Source of the DNA: Apoda limacodes
Lineage: Eukaryota; Arthropoda; Insecta; Lepidoptera; Limacodidae
Direction of reading: 5' to 3'
DNA length: 64,000 nucleotides
Assembly: GCA_946406115.1 (NCBI GenBank)
Contig: OX291544.1
Coordinates: 29,281,521 to 29,345,520, forward strand
In this document: piece after piece, positions 1 through 11,900 of the stretch
Layout: every line of letters starts with the position of its first letter
Position numbering within the stretch: the stretch's first letter is position 1
Program-made: the position numbers and the translations under genes
The notes under the pieces: model-generated
What the model was told of the DNA's origin: nothing
What the model saw: the letters and a program-made list of their open reading frames with translations, nothing else
The model's database searches: none

Positions 1-472
1 GGGCTGTGAGAATTGTCGACGATCCCAAACTCACTTGCGGTATCGAGCCCTTAAGTCTGAGGAGAGACTTTGCCTCCCAGTGTGTGTTCTACCGCTTGTA
101 CAATGGGATGTGTTCTGAGGAATTGTTCGAAATTATGCCCACGGCTACTTTCTACCATCGCACCGCTCGCCATCGACAGGGAATTCATTCTCACACTTTG
201 GAACCGAAATGGTCGCGTACAGTGCGGTTTCAGAGAAACTTCCTCCCGCGAACGCTTGGATTGTGGATTGAGCTCCCTGCCAAGGTTTTCTCTAAGGACT
301 ACAGTATGGGGTTCTTCAAAAAAGAAGTTATTAGATTTCTGAAGGGTCGGCAACGCGCGAGTGATGCCCCTGGTATTGCAAGCGTACATAGGCTACGGTG
401 ACCGCTTACCATCAGGCGGACCGTAGGCTTGTTTGCCACCTTAGTGGTATAAAAAAAAAAAAAAAAAAAAAA
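1..472 (+). mobile_element. Jockey-like LINE, 3' end with poly-A tail
   Basis: Codons 6-401 read as the C-terminal tail of a LINE reverse transcriptase. They match, almost residue for residue, the end of the larger minus-strand copy at 50.6-54 kb (shared motifs RIVDD, CGIEPLSLRRDFAS, ATFYHRTARHRQG, KGRQRAS). After the stop come about 50 bp of 3' UTR and an A-run near 450-472, the expected end of a retroposed LINE. The upstream part lies outside the window, so 5' truncation cannot be judged. Relative to the 50.7-kb copy this one keeps an extra segment around 296-340. The element is probably immobile; its family (Jockey superfamily) is inferred from protein style. Confidence 0.85.
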
Positions 473-1440
473 TTCTTATGTAGATAGCTACGTGGGTAAC
501 ACCAGTACTGTTAGTAGTGTTACTAATAGTGAGGTGGCACTGGATGATTTAAATTGACGTCAGTGACGAATAGGAAGCATAATTTACATAAATTATTTCA
601 CCACAATATTCAAGGCTTCCTCAGCAAAGAATTACAAATTGAATTATTTATGGAAAAATTCAATGTAGATTATTACTAGAATATTATGTATGACAGAACA
701 CGGGTTAAAATCACATGAAATGTTATTAAATATTAAAAAAAAATTTATTTTCAAGCTGTTACAATGGACAAAACAAAAAAGAGGATGGTCGTTAATTCTA
801 GTAAATAGTAAATTCAAAATTCAATTTTTGCACTCTCAGTTGAAAAATTCATTGAATTGCCTTGTGTTGAAATCGAAAAATACAAATTTTCTACAAATTA
901 CTTTGAGTTTGAAAAATTAATGGAGAATGTTCTGAAGCTTGTCACTAAAAGCAAAAAATAATTTGATTTACTTATCGGATCCTTATTAAAGACACGAATA
1001 ATTAGTTTATTCAGGTCATTTAACTTAGTAAATTCTGTTTAGAGCCTACAAGAATAACAACTGCAACATGTTTAGATAACATATTCTGTAATTGTGAATA
1101 TTTAGTAAAAACATTATAAGTTGTCTGAAATCAGATCATTGTGGCCAAAGTGCTAGTTTTGCCATTACTTGGTCTGAATCAAACAAGTAAATTATATGCA
1201 GGCCGATCACTATTCCTCAAATTCACTGGCCTGCAAATGAAGGTATAACACTCATAAACTTGAAATAAGAAGCATTATGTAGAAAATTTCGTTTTGTTAT
1301 ATAAAAACTCCTTTAAAATGATGGCTGAATGATGGGGAAAGATAAACAAAAAAGAAAAACGCTCCCTTTTCAAATGCTGTAATTTTTTACTTTTAGCTTT
1401 CTGCTTTTGTTTTCGCATTTGTTTTTTGATCATTTACATT
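473..1440. other. AT-rich non-coding stretch
   Basis: No coding, RNA or transposon signal that I recognise. It consists mostly of A/T-rich sequence with short homopolymers, and reading frames here are short and low-complexity. It may include the left flank of the Tc1-like element that follows, but I could not find a convincing terminal inverted repeat. Confidence 0.4.
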
Positions 1441-1482
1441 TAATTCATAAGCCAAGGTATCTTTAGCAAATAATTAATTATC

Positions 1483-2490
1483 ATGCATCTTTCACCTGAA
1501 GAATGTGCAAGAATTATGGCACATCTGGAACTAGGCATCAGTATGAGTCGTACTGCAAGAATGGTGGGTGTGATATTAAGAACGGTCTTCAAGATGAAAC
1601 AAAGGTATGAAGAAACCGGAAACCATCTCAGCAGACCATCTAATGGCCCAGATGCACTACAGCTAGAAAATACCGATATATTGCCAGCACTATTTTGAGA
1701 AATCGTCACCTCAGTGCAGTTCAGGTCCAAGCTTCTCCTGATGAGGGATGATTACATTAGCGAAGACACGGTCAGAAGAAGACTTGCTGAGGTAAACCTG
1801 AAGCCCTACAGGCCAGCAAATGGTCTCAAACTTGAGGCAGGGCATCGGGTTTAACAGATTGCGGTATGATCGTGACCACGTACATTGGAGTGAAGAAGAA
1901 TTGGCCAAAATTTTGTTTATGGATTTGTCACGTTTCTCATTATTAACTCATGACGGAAGGCGAAAAGTCTACAGGCGGCTTGGTGAGCGATACGCTCAAG
2001 CCTGCTTTGCAGAAAGAGTCCAATACGGCGGGTCTCTGTACACGTATGGGCTGGCATCTCTTAGGAAGGTCGCACACAGTTAGTTGCCATAGAAAATGGT
2101 ACTCTGACTGGGGTGAGATATGCTCAAGAGATCCTTAATGAGTATGCAGGACAATATCTGGTAAATATGGGTGATGGATCAATTCTAATGCAAGATAACG
2201 CCCGGCCACACACCGCTCAGGTTGTTCAAGAGTACATTCAGGAGGTTGGTATCAACTTGATGAACTGGCCATTAAGAAGTCCTGACCTGAATCCGATCGA
2301 ACACGCTTGGGATGAGTTCAGAAGGCTGGCCAGACGACGCACACGACCTCCTGTCACCCTCAATGATCTTAAACAGCCCCTGTTGGAAGAATGGGAGAAT
2401 ATCCCCAACATCGTCTCCGAATCCTCGTCTTCAGTATGCCAAACAGGCTCGAAGCCGTGATCAGAGCCAGAGGAGGCAACACCAGTGATT
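1483..2490 (+). pseudogene. Tc1-like (Tc1/mariner) transposase, decayed
   Basis: Pieces in all three frames together resemble a whole Tc1-family transposase of about 330 residues. An N-terminal helix-turn-helix begins at 1483 (HLSPEECARIMAHLE). The first catalytic Asp lies in ILFMDLSRFSL near 1920, where the family usually has DESRF. The block GRRKVYRRLGERYAQ follows. The last part (2113-2460) carries MQDNARPH and SPDLNPIEHAWDE, giving the second Asp and the Glu with 34 residues between them, the D34E spacing of Tc1. Frame changes near 1700, 1850 and 2040-2100 and a stop in the N-terminal third make it non-functional. Terminal inverted repeats were not identified. Confidence 0.88.
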
Positions 2491-2619
2491 AAAAAGGTGA
2501 TTTTAAGACTACAAACACGTTTTTCAGGGTTTTTTAAGTTTTTGCCATTCAGTGAAAATGGCTTCTTTTTGTATTTATGTTTAATTTATGTTAACATTGA
2601 GTAGAATATTGTGTTCCTG

Positions 2620-3312
2620 GCGGTGAGTAAGGTTGCCAGATCTCTTGAGGATTCACTGTACGGACAGCGGAGGAACGGCGGTACTCCTTACTGGACCTTC
2701 CGCTCACTACACGTCCGGACAGATATTCCATCTCAGTGGATGCGCCTGTTGGCTCCTCGGACCACTGTCTCGTCCGGACTCAAGTGTCATGCACACAACC
2801 TGATCCATCTGGGCCAACTAATTGGCGTCGTGTGTGGTATTATAAGTCGGCAGACTTGGATGGATTACGTTAATTATATGCATCTTAGAGGAGGAAGCTC
2901 TGCTTTAGCTCAGAAGATCCTGACGTCTATGCAGCCGCAGTCATGAAGACAATCCTCGCTAGTATAGAATATTTTATTCCTAACCCGCGAGTAGCTGCCG
3001 GTGTCAAAAAACGGCCGTATTTATTGGTCTTGCAGCTTAGACCACGGCTCGTAATATTAAGGATTTAAATATTTCTGAGTTAAAATGCAAATTAAATGCT
3101 GCCGCGTGACCCAGTAAGAAAGCTATCCTTCTGGGAGTTGTGCTTTCTGGTCGCTTGCTAAACCTGCCTAAGGGAATTTTTGCCAGTCGTCGCTACTACC
3201 ACTGCGAAAGACCTATGGTCCCACAGTGCTAAAGAAAAAAGCCGATCTGCAGGGCCTTTCTTGCCTCTTGCCTCAAACTCGAATATGAATGACGAAGGCG
3301 CTGCACCAATTG
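2620..3312 (+). mobile_element. Jockey-like LINE fragment with internal deletion
   Basis: Read on the plus strand this matches the coding strand of the LINE at 50.6-54 kb, but with large pieces missing. About 60 bp resembling the 5' leader (GCGGACAGCGGAGG-like, near 2655) joins directly near 2680 to the middle of the endonuclease region (GGCTCCTCGGACCACTGTCT near 2752, the GSSDHC motif). It then runs through the linker to a segment equal to ASNSNMNDEGA near 3280-3305. A further deletion lies near 3035. All frames are broken. The 23.5-25.2 kb copy has the same leader sequence, which supports the 5' boundary. Confidence 0.8.
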
Positions 3313-3965
3313 TTGCAAGCTATGAATGAGTGTGAAATAAGGGGACCAATTAATCTGTGATTCCAGGAATATTTAGAAAATAGAAAAATAAAAGTAATAA
3401 TATGTAGTAAAGAAAGTAAAGCAGAAAAAAGAAAATATGGAGTACCAACTTCTGTATTCGGCCCAATCGGATACATAATGCATGTCAACAGTATGTGTAA
3501 CGTGGACCCAAAGGGTATATAAAAAGCAATTCAGACTTATATTATTGTGTGTATGGTATAATCTGGCAAATGCGTGCCGTTTAGACCAGTGTACAAAGAC
3601 ATATAACACTATTAAAGCATACAAACACAGCACGTCGAAAATCTCGATTTTCACTGTTTTTGTCGGTATAAAATTCAAGTATTTATTGAGAACTATGAAG
3701 TTAGCAAATTTGCTTAGTGATATTAATATATATTTTATAAAATAAGAATGAATAAAATATCGCTCTTAGTTTTCCATTAAATTTTAATTAAAGCCCAAAT
3801 CTAGAGTGTCAGATTTTTTTTCTAATACTATATTTTATAATAATATACTATGTAATATAAATAATACTCAAGTGTAATCAAAATCTGTTGTAGGCATCTG
3901 TTATGGCTAAATTCGTGAAAAAAATCCAAACATTTTGTGGTAAAATTTTGCAGAAATCTAACTAC
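3313..3965. other. Unassigned stretch
   Basis: No protein family recognised on either strand. Two overlapping frames of 87-101 codons (3482-3745 plus, 3373-3678 minus) have no recognisable motifs and look like chance. The last 200 bp are A/T-rich. Confidence 0.35.
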
Positions 3966-6440
3966 ATGTACATAATAATAATAATAATAATAAAATTCTT
4001 TATTGCACTAATTTTGTACATAGGCGAACTTAATGCCTTCAGGCATTTTCTACCAGTTAACCATTGGTAATGTAGATATTAATAAGGGGTTGTGCAGTGT
4101 TTGTTGTAATAGATCGTAGTAGCTTCAATAATGATAACAGACTATGTGATAAAAGATAGTATATAAAAAAATAATATCATAAAGTATAATATGTAAATAA
4201 GAAGGTGGATAAATTATTTATAATTTTATACATATATGTATATGTAATGCATATATATTTAGGTATAAGTCACTAGAAAGCACTAATACCTGACCTATGT
4301 ATTTTGGATGTTAAAATGTGCAAAGCCGTATCTGTCGTTCTTCGGAACCCAAGAACTCAAATCGTTCTATTAGATAAGGCGGGGATAAAGGATTATTAAG
4401 AATGCCATAAATGTCAGAAGATGAGTCTTTCGGCGAAAACGGATATTGAGCCAATTTAACTGTGTACGATATTGGGAGACATGATCATACTTACGCAAGC
4501 CGAAAATGTTACGAATGCATAAGTTGAGAAGGCGGTCGAGTTTGTTAAGTAGTTTTTCAGTTATGTCGGGATAGCATAAATCTGCAACAGGGAGTTAACT
4601 AGCGTAACCTTAGCTGATTGAGGTAAAAATTGTTTCATTCTTTTTACGGAATGCATCGTTCATCATTTTTTACTTACCTCGGTGACAGGATGTGACCAAG
4701 AAAGATCATTTGCTATTATAAGGCCTAGATTTTTTACCTGCTGGCAATAATTTAGTTGCACCCCGTTGAAACTTAAAGGTGGTACATTTTTTTGGTCAAC
4801 TTTTTTTAGGAGTGCTTTATTACCTACCATTATGACTAATTGTTCAGTCCAGTTTATTATAGATTCAAGATCTTTATTGATCATATTTATACACTCTATA
4901 ACTTTGTCTACCCTTAAAGATCTGTAGAGCTGAAGATCATCAGCATAAAGATGGTAATGGCTGAAATTGATAACTGAGACAGAAGTGTTTATAAACACTG
5001 AGAATAATAAAGGAGATAGCACGCCGCCTTGAGGTACGCCAGAATCAACATTGCACCAATCAGAGTAAAACTCGTCTATTCGTACACGTTGTTGACGCCC
5101 CTGAAGATATGATTGGAACCATTGTGCCGCTGATTGTGATATATTTAGGGAGCGAATGATAGACATGAGAATATCATGGTTGACGCAATTGAATGCATTA
5201 CTGAAATCTAAAAGAACAAGTAGTGTCAGTTTTCGGTCGTCCATGGCTCGTCGAATGTCATCAGTGATATTAATTAGGGCCGTGGATGTACTATGTGCTG
5301 GACGAAATCTAGACTGGAATCTATTTAAAAGATTGTTGCGATTTATGAAAATTGAGAACTAGTGATGTACTACTCTTTCTAAAACTTTGGACAAAAAGGG
5401 CAAAATTAATATAGGTCTATAATGTGCGTAGTCAGTAGGGTCATTTTTTTTTAGGGATAGGTATTATGTGTGCCATTTTCCATGAAGTTGGAAAGCAACC
5501 AGTGTACAAAGAAAAGTTAATAATATGGGTAATATGAGGCAAAATAATATCAAGGATTGGCAATATCAGGTCTCGACCTAAGCCGTCATTACCCACTGCT
5601 TTAGTTTTTAGAGAAAGGATTATCTTTTTTATATTACAATCAGAGACAGGTTCAAATGTAAAGGAGGTATTATTTGGAAGCGGAATTGAAGAAATTTGGT
5701 TGATAGTAGAGTCCCTGGTTTTTGGGACGACAACATGTGTAGGTGATGAGAAGTGTTGGTTAAGCATATTTATGTCTATGTTATTGTTTAAGTCATTCCT
5801 ACACTTCCCAAGACCTAACATCGTAGAAATTTCCACAAATCGGGAGAAGAACAGTCTTCAATATTAGAATGTATAAAACGGCGTTTTGCGTTCCTTACCA
5901 TCTTGTTGCAATGATTTCTAGCTGCTTTAAATTCTTGCCAATTCTCTTGAGTAGGAATTTTTTTATGCTTACGTTTTACACGATCTCTACGAGCCATAAT
6001 AGCTCGTATTTCATTTGTAAGCCATGGGGCAGGGGAACGTTTCATGCGTACTGGCTTTATTGGCGCGTGATTGTCATATAGTTCTGTGATATACCGATTG
6101 AATAATTCTAATTTGCTGTCAACAGAATCCAAAGACTCGATTTGTTTCCAGTCGATAAAACTAGCATCAGAGACTAATTTGGTTTGATCTATAGAGCTAA
6201 GGTTACGCTGAAAAATGAATTTTGGTTTAAGTTTTGGTGTTTTGAGTTTGTATGAAGCAAATATTAGGTCATGGTGAGATAAGCTAATCTGTCCATGGGA
6301 AGAAATACGTTCGGGTTAGAGAGTGAGGATAAGATCTAGTAGAGTGTGAGAATCATTGACATGAAAGGTGGGGCTTAGTTTAAGGATACTCGTGTTAGTT
6401 GAGTTACACAAGGTTTTCAATTTATTAGATATAGTGGGTT
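3966..6440 (-). mobile_element. CR1-like LINE, 5'-truncated, with an ATA microsatellite tail
   Basis: Minus-strand reverse transcriptase in pieces. Residues encoded at 6132-5815 give the endonuclease-RT linker; 5836-5441 give the fingers (NDGLGRDL, SWKMAHIIPIPKK); 5244-4663 give the palm, with LLDFSNAFN, GVPQGGVLSPLLF and the catalytic YADD in LYADDLQL. Frameshifts near 5820 and 5250-5440 disrupt it. The 3' end carries GCCTGAAGGCATTAAG and ends in an ATA/TAT repeat at about 3969-3994, the simple-repeat tail of CR1-type elements. The endonuclease upstream of about 6440 is missing. It is the same broad family as the copies at 18.2-19.9, 28.9 and 43.9-45.6 kb. Exact clade (CR1, Zenon, Daphne) not determined. 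Confidence 0.85.
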
Positions 6441-6540
6441 ACTATAACTACAATATATCTATAGATAATAAGGACTAGAAGTCTATTTACCTAAAGCAAG
6501 CAAGTTGTTAAAAATGTACTATATTAGAAACTAGACTAAA

Positions 6541-6925
6541 TTGGTTATTGGTGTAGGATTTGAACGGGAACTCCTCAATTATAAAAAAAAAATCGGCTCA
6601 TGTTTGACTTTTTCAATTAGCCTATGGCCTTTCCCGGGACTCAAACTATCTTCATGCCAAATTTGCCCGCGGTCCCACCCACCCCAAATTCGGTTATCGG
6701 TACAGGATTTTAACAACTTCTCAATTATAGAAAAAAAACCGACTCACACTTGACGTTTTCAAGTAACCTATGTCATAGTCAAAGTCAATTTTTTTTGTCC
6801 TTTCTCGGAAATCAAACTATCTCCATGCCAAATTTCATCATAATCGTTACAGCGGTTTAAGCGTGAAGAGGTAACAGAAAGACAGAGTTACTTTCGCATT
6901 TATATTATTAGTATGGATTACCATA
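6541..6925. repeat. Dispersed lepidopteran-type repeat (two tandem-like parts)
   Basis: Contains AAACTATCTTCATGCCAAAT and then a second AAACTATCTCCATGCCAAAT with CGGTTTAAGCGTGAAGAGGT and ends ATATTATTAGTATGGAT. I recognise this wording from many lepidopteran genomes, where it occurs as 3' tails of abundant retroposons. The stretch 6926-7560 after it holds nothing I recognise. Confidence 0.65.
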
Positions 6926-7564
6926 AATATATAATGAGGGGCTAAAATTGGCTCTCTTTAATTATTTCAACAGTGAAAAATGTCAACTTATTAGGTAGGT
7001 ATGTAAGATGAGGATTAGGATATTTTAAGTAAACCTAGGTATAACATAAGTAAGCTCAGTAGGCTCAAAAGAATTCAGGATCAGAAACAAACACAAATAA
7101 TTAGGTAGGTACTTACTTCATTGATGGTGGGTTTAGGTATGGTTCTATATGTAAAGCACGTGCTAGTCTTAGATAATCAAAATCTATCTAAAAAACAGTC
7201 TTCATCCCACTTTGCAAACCGATTAATTCTGGGAAGATACGTTTTTCGCTTACGCCTAAAATTGATCGTTTCCTCTTCGATTTCTCTATCAGAACTAGTT
7301 TCGTATAGTATTTCTTGCAGCAACGACATTATCAATTATTAGAAACTCAGTTACTCACGTAGAACACAAAAATATTTTGATTTTGTTGTTGAAATTCAGA
7401 AATAACCTCAATCTTTGCGGCTTGTCAATTGTAACTTTAACCATAACCATTAGTAATTGTTAACGTTAAAGTAATGACGTAATTTAAAAAAATGTCAGAT
7501 GGTGCATTCAATTTTTTGCTTAACAGAGTATTTGACAAGACGTTAGCCTTTTGTTATCGTTATA

Positions 7565-7653
7565 GTTAGTTGGTGCAACCTAGCCTAACTGTTTTTATAG
7601 TCAAATTATTGTAATATCAGCAAATTCACTTAGGCTGGGTTGCACCAACTAAC
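7565..7653. repeat. 24-bp inverted repeat, small MITE-like hairpin
   Basis: Arms 7565-7588 (GTTAGTTGGTGCAACC...) and 7630-7653 pair at 23 of 24 positions around a 41-bp loop. The core GGTTGCACCAACTAAC resembles termini of small lepidopteran DNA elements. Possible target duplications are not clear. Confidence 0.7.
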
Positions 7654-7659
7654 TTTCCA

Positions 7660-7950
7660 AAAGGACCTGAAGGAGGCGAAAGTAGACGCCGAAACAGCGC
7701 AAAACCGTGGTCAATGGAGAAAGAGGACAAGGAGAGCCGACCCCGCCTAAAGCGTTTAGCTACTTCGTGTATGTACCACCACATACATTGAGGAATACCT
7801 ATGTAGTGCGGCTAAGGTGGCGTGACTTGACGAAGGCAATTAAATGAAAAGGTTCACTTGAAACAATTGGATTTATTTTGCTATAGGCAAAACGTAAAGT
7901 TAGGTTACAAATTTAGCTTAGAGCTAGGAACCTAGTACCCAGTACGGATG
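7660..7950 (+). mobile_element. RTE-like LINE C-terminal tail plus shared 3' sequence
   Basis: Positions 7669-7758 translate to a tail with QNRGQWRKRTRRADPA and a stop, the usual C-terminal wording of RTE-type LINE proteins. From about 7815 to 7949 the sequence is nearly identical, in inverted orientation, to 56075-56208. The second copy lacks the coding tail and also lacks a stretch of about 45 bp present here just before 7815. Likely the 3' UTR of one retroposon family, but this is inference. Confidence 0.55.
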
Positions 7951-8054
7951 CGCGGCGGTGACTGGCGTCACGGGCTAGCGGTCTTGGCGAGGTATAAGGG
8001 TGTGAGGTGTTAGTGCTATGTCAGCACAATTGCTTTGCAGCGGGACAAGGCTTA

Positions 8055-8370
8055 GGACAATGTTCAGGTGTTCTGTTCTGAGGAATTTTTCGAAATGATG
8101 CCTACGGCTACTTTCTACCACCGCGCCGCTCACCATCGGCAGAGAATTCATCCTCACTTTTTAGAACCAAAATGGTCACGTATAGTACGGTATGAGTGAA
8201 TTTTGTGGAATGAGCTACGTGCAAATGTTTTCTCTGAGTACTATACTATGGGGTTCTTCAAGAAGCAAGTTATTAGATGTTTGAAGGGTCGGCCACGCGC
8301 AAGTGATGCCCCAGGCTGCGGTAACTGTTAACCATCAAGCGGTCCGTAAACTTGTTTGTTAGTTGTATTA
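8055..8370 (+). mobile_element. Jockey-like LINE 3' fragment
   Basis: Matches the 3' coding end of the Jockey-like family (GTTCTGAGGAATTTTTCGAA, GGTCGGCCACGCGCAAGTGA) and ends with TTGTATTAAAAAAATG, a short A-tail. Small deletions break the frame. It lies in the 3' flank of the elongase gene, antisense to it. Confidence 0.8.
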
Positions 8371-8733
8371 AAAAAATGTAAGCTAACTTCAAAATGTATG
8401 CTCAGTAAGGTAACATAAAACAACTTTACTTTGTAAATAACTTTACTTTAATAATAAAGTAAAGCAAAATCTCAATATGCAGATACCTATTATTTCTACG
8501 AAAATCCTACTGTGTTAGATAGACTATGTTTTTTTTTTCTTTTTACTCGATTCCTAAGGGTGGTAGCATGATGGTATAGCCTATTACCTTCCTCAAGAAT
8601 AGGGCTAACTAGATGCTAGATGCGAAAGATTTTTTTCAAATTCGACAAGTTTCAGAGATTAGCGCGTTCAAACAAAACAAACACACACAGACTCTTCAGA
8701 TTTAATATATAAGTATACATGAGATATTTTCAT

Positions 8734-8985
8734 TTAAATATTTTTACTCTTCTTTCCTCCAACTTCATTTGCTAACAAAACTTTTCTAGTGTTAGTTTTT
8801 TCTTTGAAACTGCTGTTTAGTTTTCTATCTTTAGAGTTTATATATGTCTTAATATAAAAATCACTAAATAGGTAGATAAATAGAATTCCATTAGAGAACA
8901 CAATAACAGCAGACCAAATACTAGGAGGACAGGCGGAGAATTTAAAACATAGACCCATGTGAATTATTACCAATCCAAATTGTAT
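8734..8985 (-). CDS. ELOVL terminal coding exon 5
   Basis: Acceptor TTGTATTGTTCCAG. Eighty-three codons and stop; begins IQFGLVIIH, completing TxxQxxQ, then a Cys-containing loop, a hydrophobic segment with FSNGILFIYLF, the conserved FY pair and a lysine-rich tail. I did not see a clear AATAAA within 300 bp downstream on the minus strand. Confidence 0.92.
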   Translation of the reverse strand: MQFGLVIIHMGLCFKFSACPPSIWSAVIVFSNGILFIYLFSDFYIKTYINSKDRKLNSSFKEKTNTRKVLLANEVGGKKSKNI

Positions 8986-11900
8986 CTGGAACAATACAAA
9001 TTTAAACATTTAAAAAGATTTTTACACATAAATTCTTTGTAGGGTTCCGTAGGTATATGGTAAAATCAGAAGAAGTGCCTCCTATCCACACTTACAGTTT
9101 CGTCATGTCTATCCGTATGTCACGGCCTTATAATTATTTAATGACATTTTACAGATGTCTTCTGTGAACCGCCATAAACAGACATAAAAGTGGGAAAAAT
9201 AGAATTTCGGGGCAGCTCTCCATACATTGAAAAATGACTTCCTCCAAATTTCTAAAATTTATTTTTTCGTATCCTATCGTGTATCTTGTCATTAACATGG
9301 TTCGGAACACATCTGTTAAAGACTCCGCGAACATTTCTGATGCACTGCAGCGCCACGGGAGTCCCAGCAGCATCCTGCATGAATTATTATCTGGACGCAT
9401 AGCACATTGTAAGCTCGACGCGTTTAGTCACCCACAGGACGCTCGAGTAAAATGACTGAAAGAACGCTATAAACAAAGTAACTTTAATGTCTTCTGTACA
9501 ACGAGCAAACCTGCAGGAAAACATAATGCTCCTCACTGACAACGCCCTACGCTCCCTTTCTATATCTGCGTTGTCCTTCAGATCTTCCGTGATGAGATGC
9601 CCTAAATATTTAAACCTCTCAGCCACTTTACGACATAATCCATTAAGACACACGGATGGCACACAGTGGCTTATGCTTCAATGAACGAAACACTGTAAGC
9701 TTCCTTTTGTTTGTATTGTATATTAGGCCATGTGCCGCTGCGTATGTCTCGCAGGTCGAAATAAGCTTTCTTATACCACCTATTGAAGGACTGAGCAACA
9801 CTTCCAAAGTGTCATCAATATGGCAACCAACATGCATGCTGGTCAGCCTCTCAACAAGCTGGTTAATAAACAAATTAAACAGAAGAGGAGAGCTCAAGGC
9901 CCCTCGTCTGACACCGCATTCCTCCGACTGAGCATCAGCCCATCTTATCTGATTTTTCTGCTGTAAGTACCAGTATTTTACCAGAACTACATACTTTTGC
10001 GGCACACCTACGACTTCCAGCTTGTTCCATAGTAAATCGTAGATAACCATATCCAAAACTTTTGACAAGTCAAGGAAACACTCATAAACCGGTGGCCTTC
10101 TATTAGTATAGTACCTACTGGACAGTATGTCAAAATTGCACATTCGGTCGAAACACCTGCTTTTAACTTAAATACACTTACGTATTCCGAGAGACAGCCA
10201 TTTAAATAAATGTCAAGTACTTTCGCTGCAGTGGTAGCTAGTGAGATAGGCCGATAGTTACTCAGGTCAGAGGTGTAACCACATTGGATGTTTTTGTGAA
10301 TTCTGGTAACCCCATCACAGCGGACGCACATTTGCTACGAATACCGGAGCAGGGTTTGCCTTCAACGCTAGTAATTTTGTTGCCTCGCAAGGTAAAGATT
10401 GTATTTAAAAAAACGGAGGTGACGTCAATCCTCCTTTAATAAGAATAGAACACGAAATATTAAGGCTAGAATTATTAAAAAAGCAGATAGTGAATCAGCC
10501 CGTAAGATGTCTACTATGGTAGAAGATCCTTCCTTATCCTAGACCTGTCCCAACGCTATCACAATGTCCAAGCTACATGCAAATGCCTCCTTTAAACACT
10601 CGATTTCTAGTGCCCACCAGTGTGTTAGACATACTATTTGGTTATTAATTGATAAAGTTTTTAAGGCCTTCAGAGCTGAATATTTAATGCAATTCAAAAT
10701 AAATACCCTACAACTAAAAGTGCGGTCAAAGTGATTTTCCTTTACCTTAACCTTAAGATATGACTCGAGTAAAAGTTTAAACTACGAATACAAATTTCCC
10801 ATAACATACAGATTAGCAAAAATCTTACCAGCTGTAACTTTGTGATATACTTCTTCCACCATAAATATTGTTCTATGCCAGGAATGGCGGAAAGACAATA
10901 ATATCCATACATTATAACATGAACGAACGAGTTTATTAATCCAAAGAATAATCCATTCTCGTTTAAATCGAATTTCATCCCCAATAACACGACTGTTGCC
11001 ATCAACACGTGGTGGTAAACATGAAGAAAGGTCACTTGATTCTGCTTCTTCCGAAGAACAAAGAAAACTGTGTCCAGGAGTTCAGTCAGTTTGGCCGTTA
11101 TATAGCAATATGCTAAATAAGTCATCTGTAAAATAATAAATCTATACGTACATTTTACGCTCTCTGCGCTCTACCCAAATGTGCACTTTCCTGATCGTTT
11201 TGCAAGTTTCAGACTGTGAAAAAAATTCTTTAACTAGAAACTTATTGTAATCTTGTTAAAACATCGCTTTAAAAAAAACGACCCTCTCGTTTTTAGGGTT
11301 CTGTACCGCAAAAGGAAATAAGGGAACCTTATTTGATCACTTCGTTGTTCGTCCGTCTGTCTGTCTTTTTTCTCAGGAACGCATGAAAGTTCATCATCAT
11401 CATATCAGCCCATTGACGTCCACTGCTGGACATAGGCCTCACCTAACTTTCTCCACTCCCATGGCTCCCCGCTACCTTTACAAGGTCATCTGTCTATCTA
11501 GCGGGGGGCCGTCCCACGCTGCGCTTTCCGGTTCGTGGTCGCCACTCGAGAACCTTCTTACCTCATCGGCCATAGGTTCTTCGAGCTATGTGCCCTGCCC
11601 ATTGCCACTTCAGCTTTGCGATTCGGTGAGCTATGGCGTCGACTTTATTTCTCCTACGGACTTCCTCATTCCTGATTCGATCACGTAGGGAAACTCCGAG
11701 CATAGCTCTTTCCATGGCCGGCTGAGCGACCTTGAGCTTTCGCATAAGGCCCAAAGTTAGCGGCCACGTCTCAGTGCCGTAAGTCATCACTGGCAAGACA
11801 CACTGGTTGAAGACTTTTGTCTTCAAGCACTGGGGTATTAAGAACGAGAAAATAGTACGCAGTTTTCCAAACGCTGCCCAACTGAGTTGGATTCGGCGAT

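Noticed and set aside
10742..10828. Extension of the elongase exon past 10829
   Set aside because: A consensus donor GTAAGA sits exactly after the conserved TxLQL, and the extension has no similarity to the family; the true continuation is exon 5.
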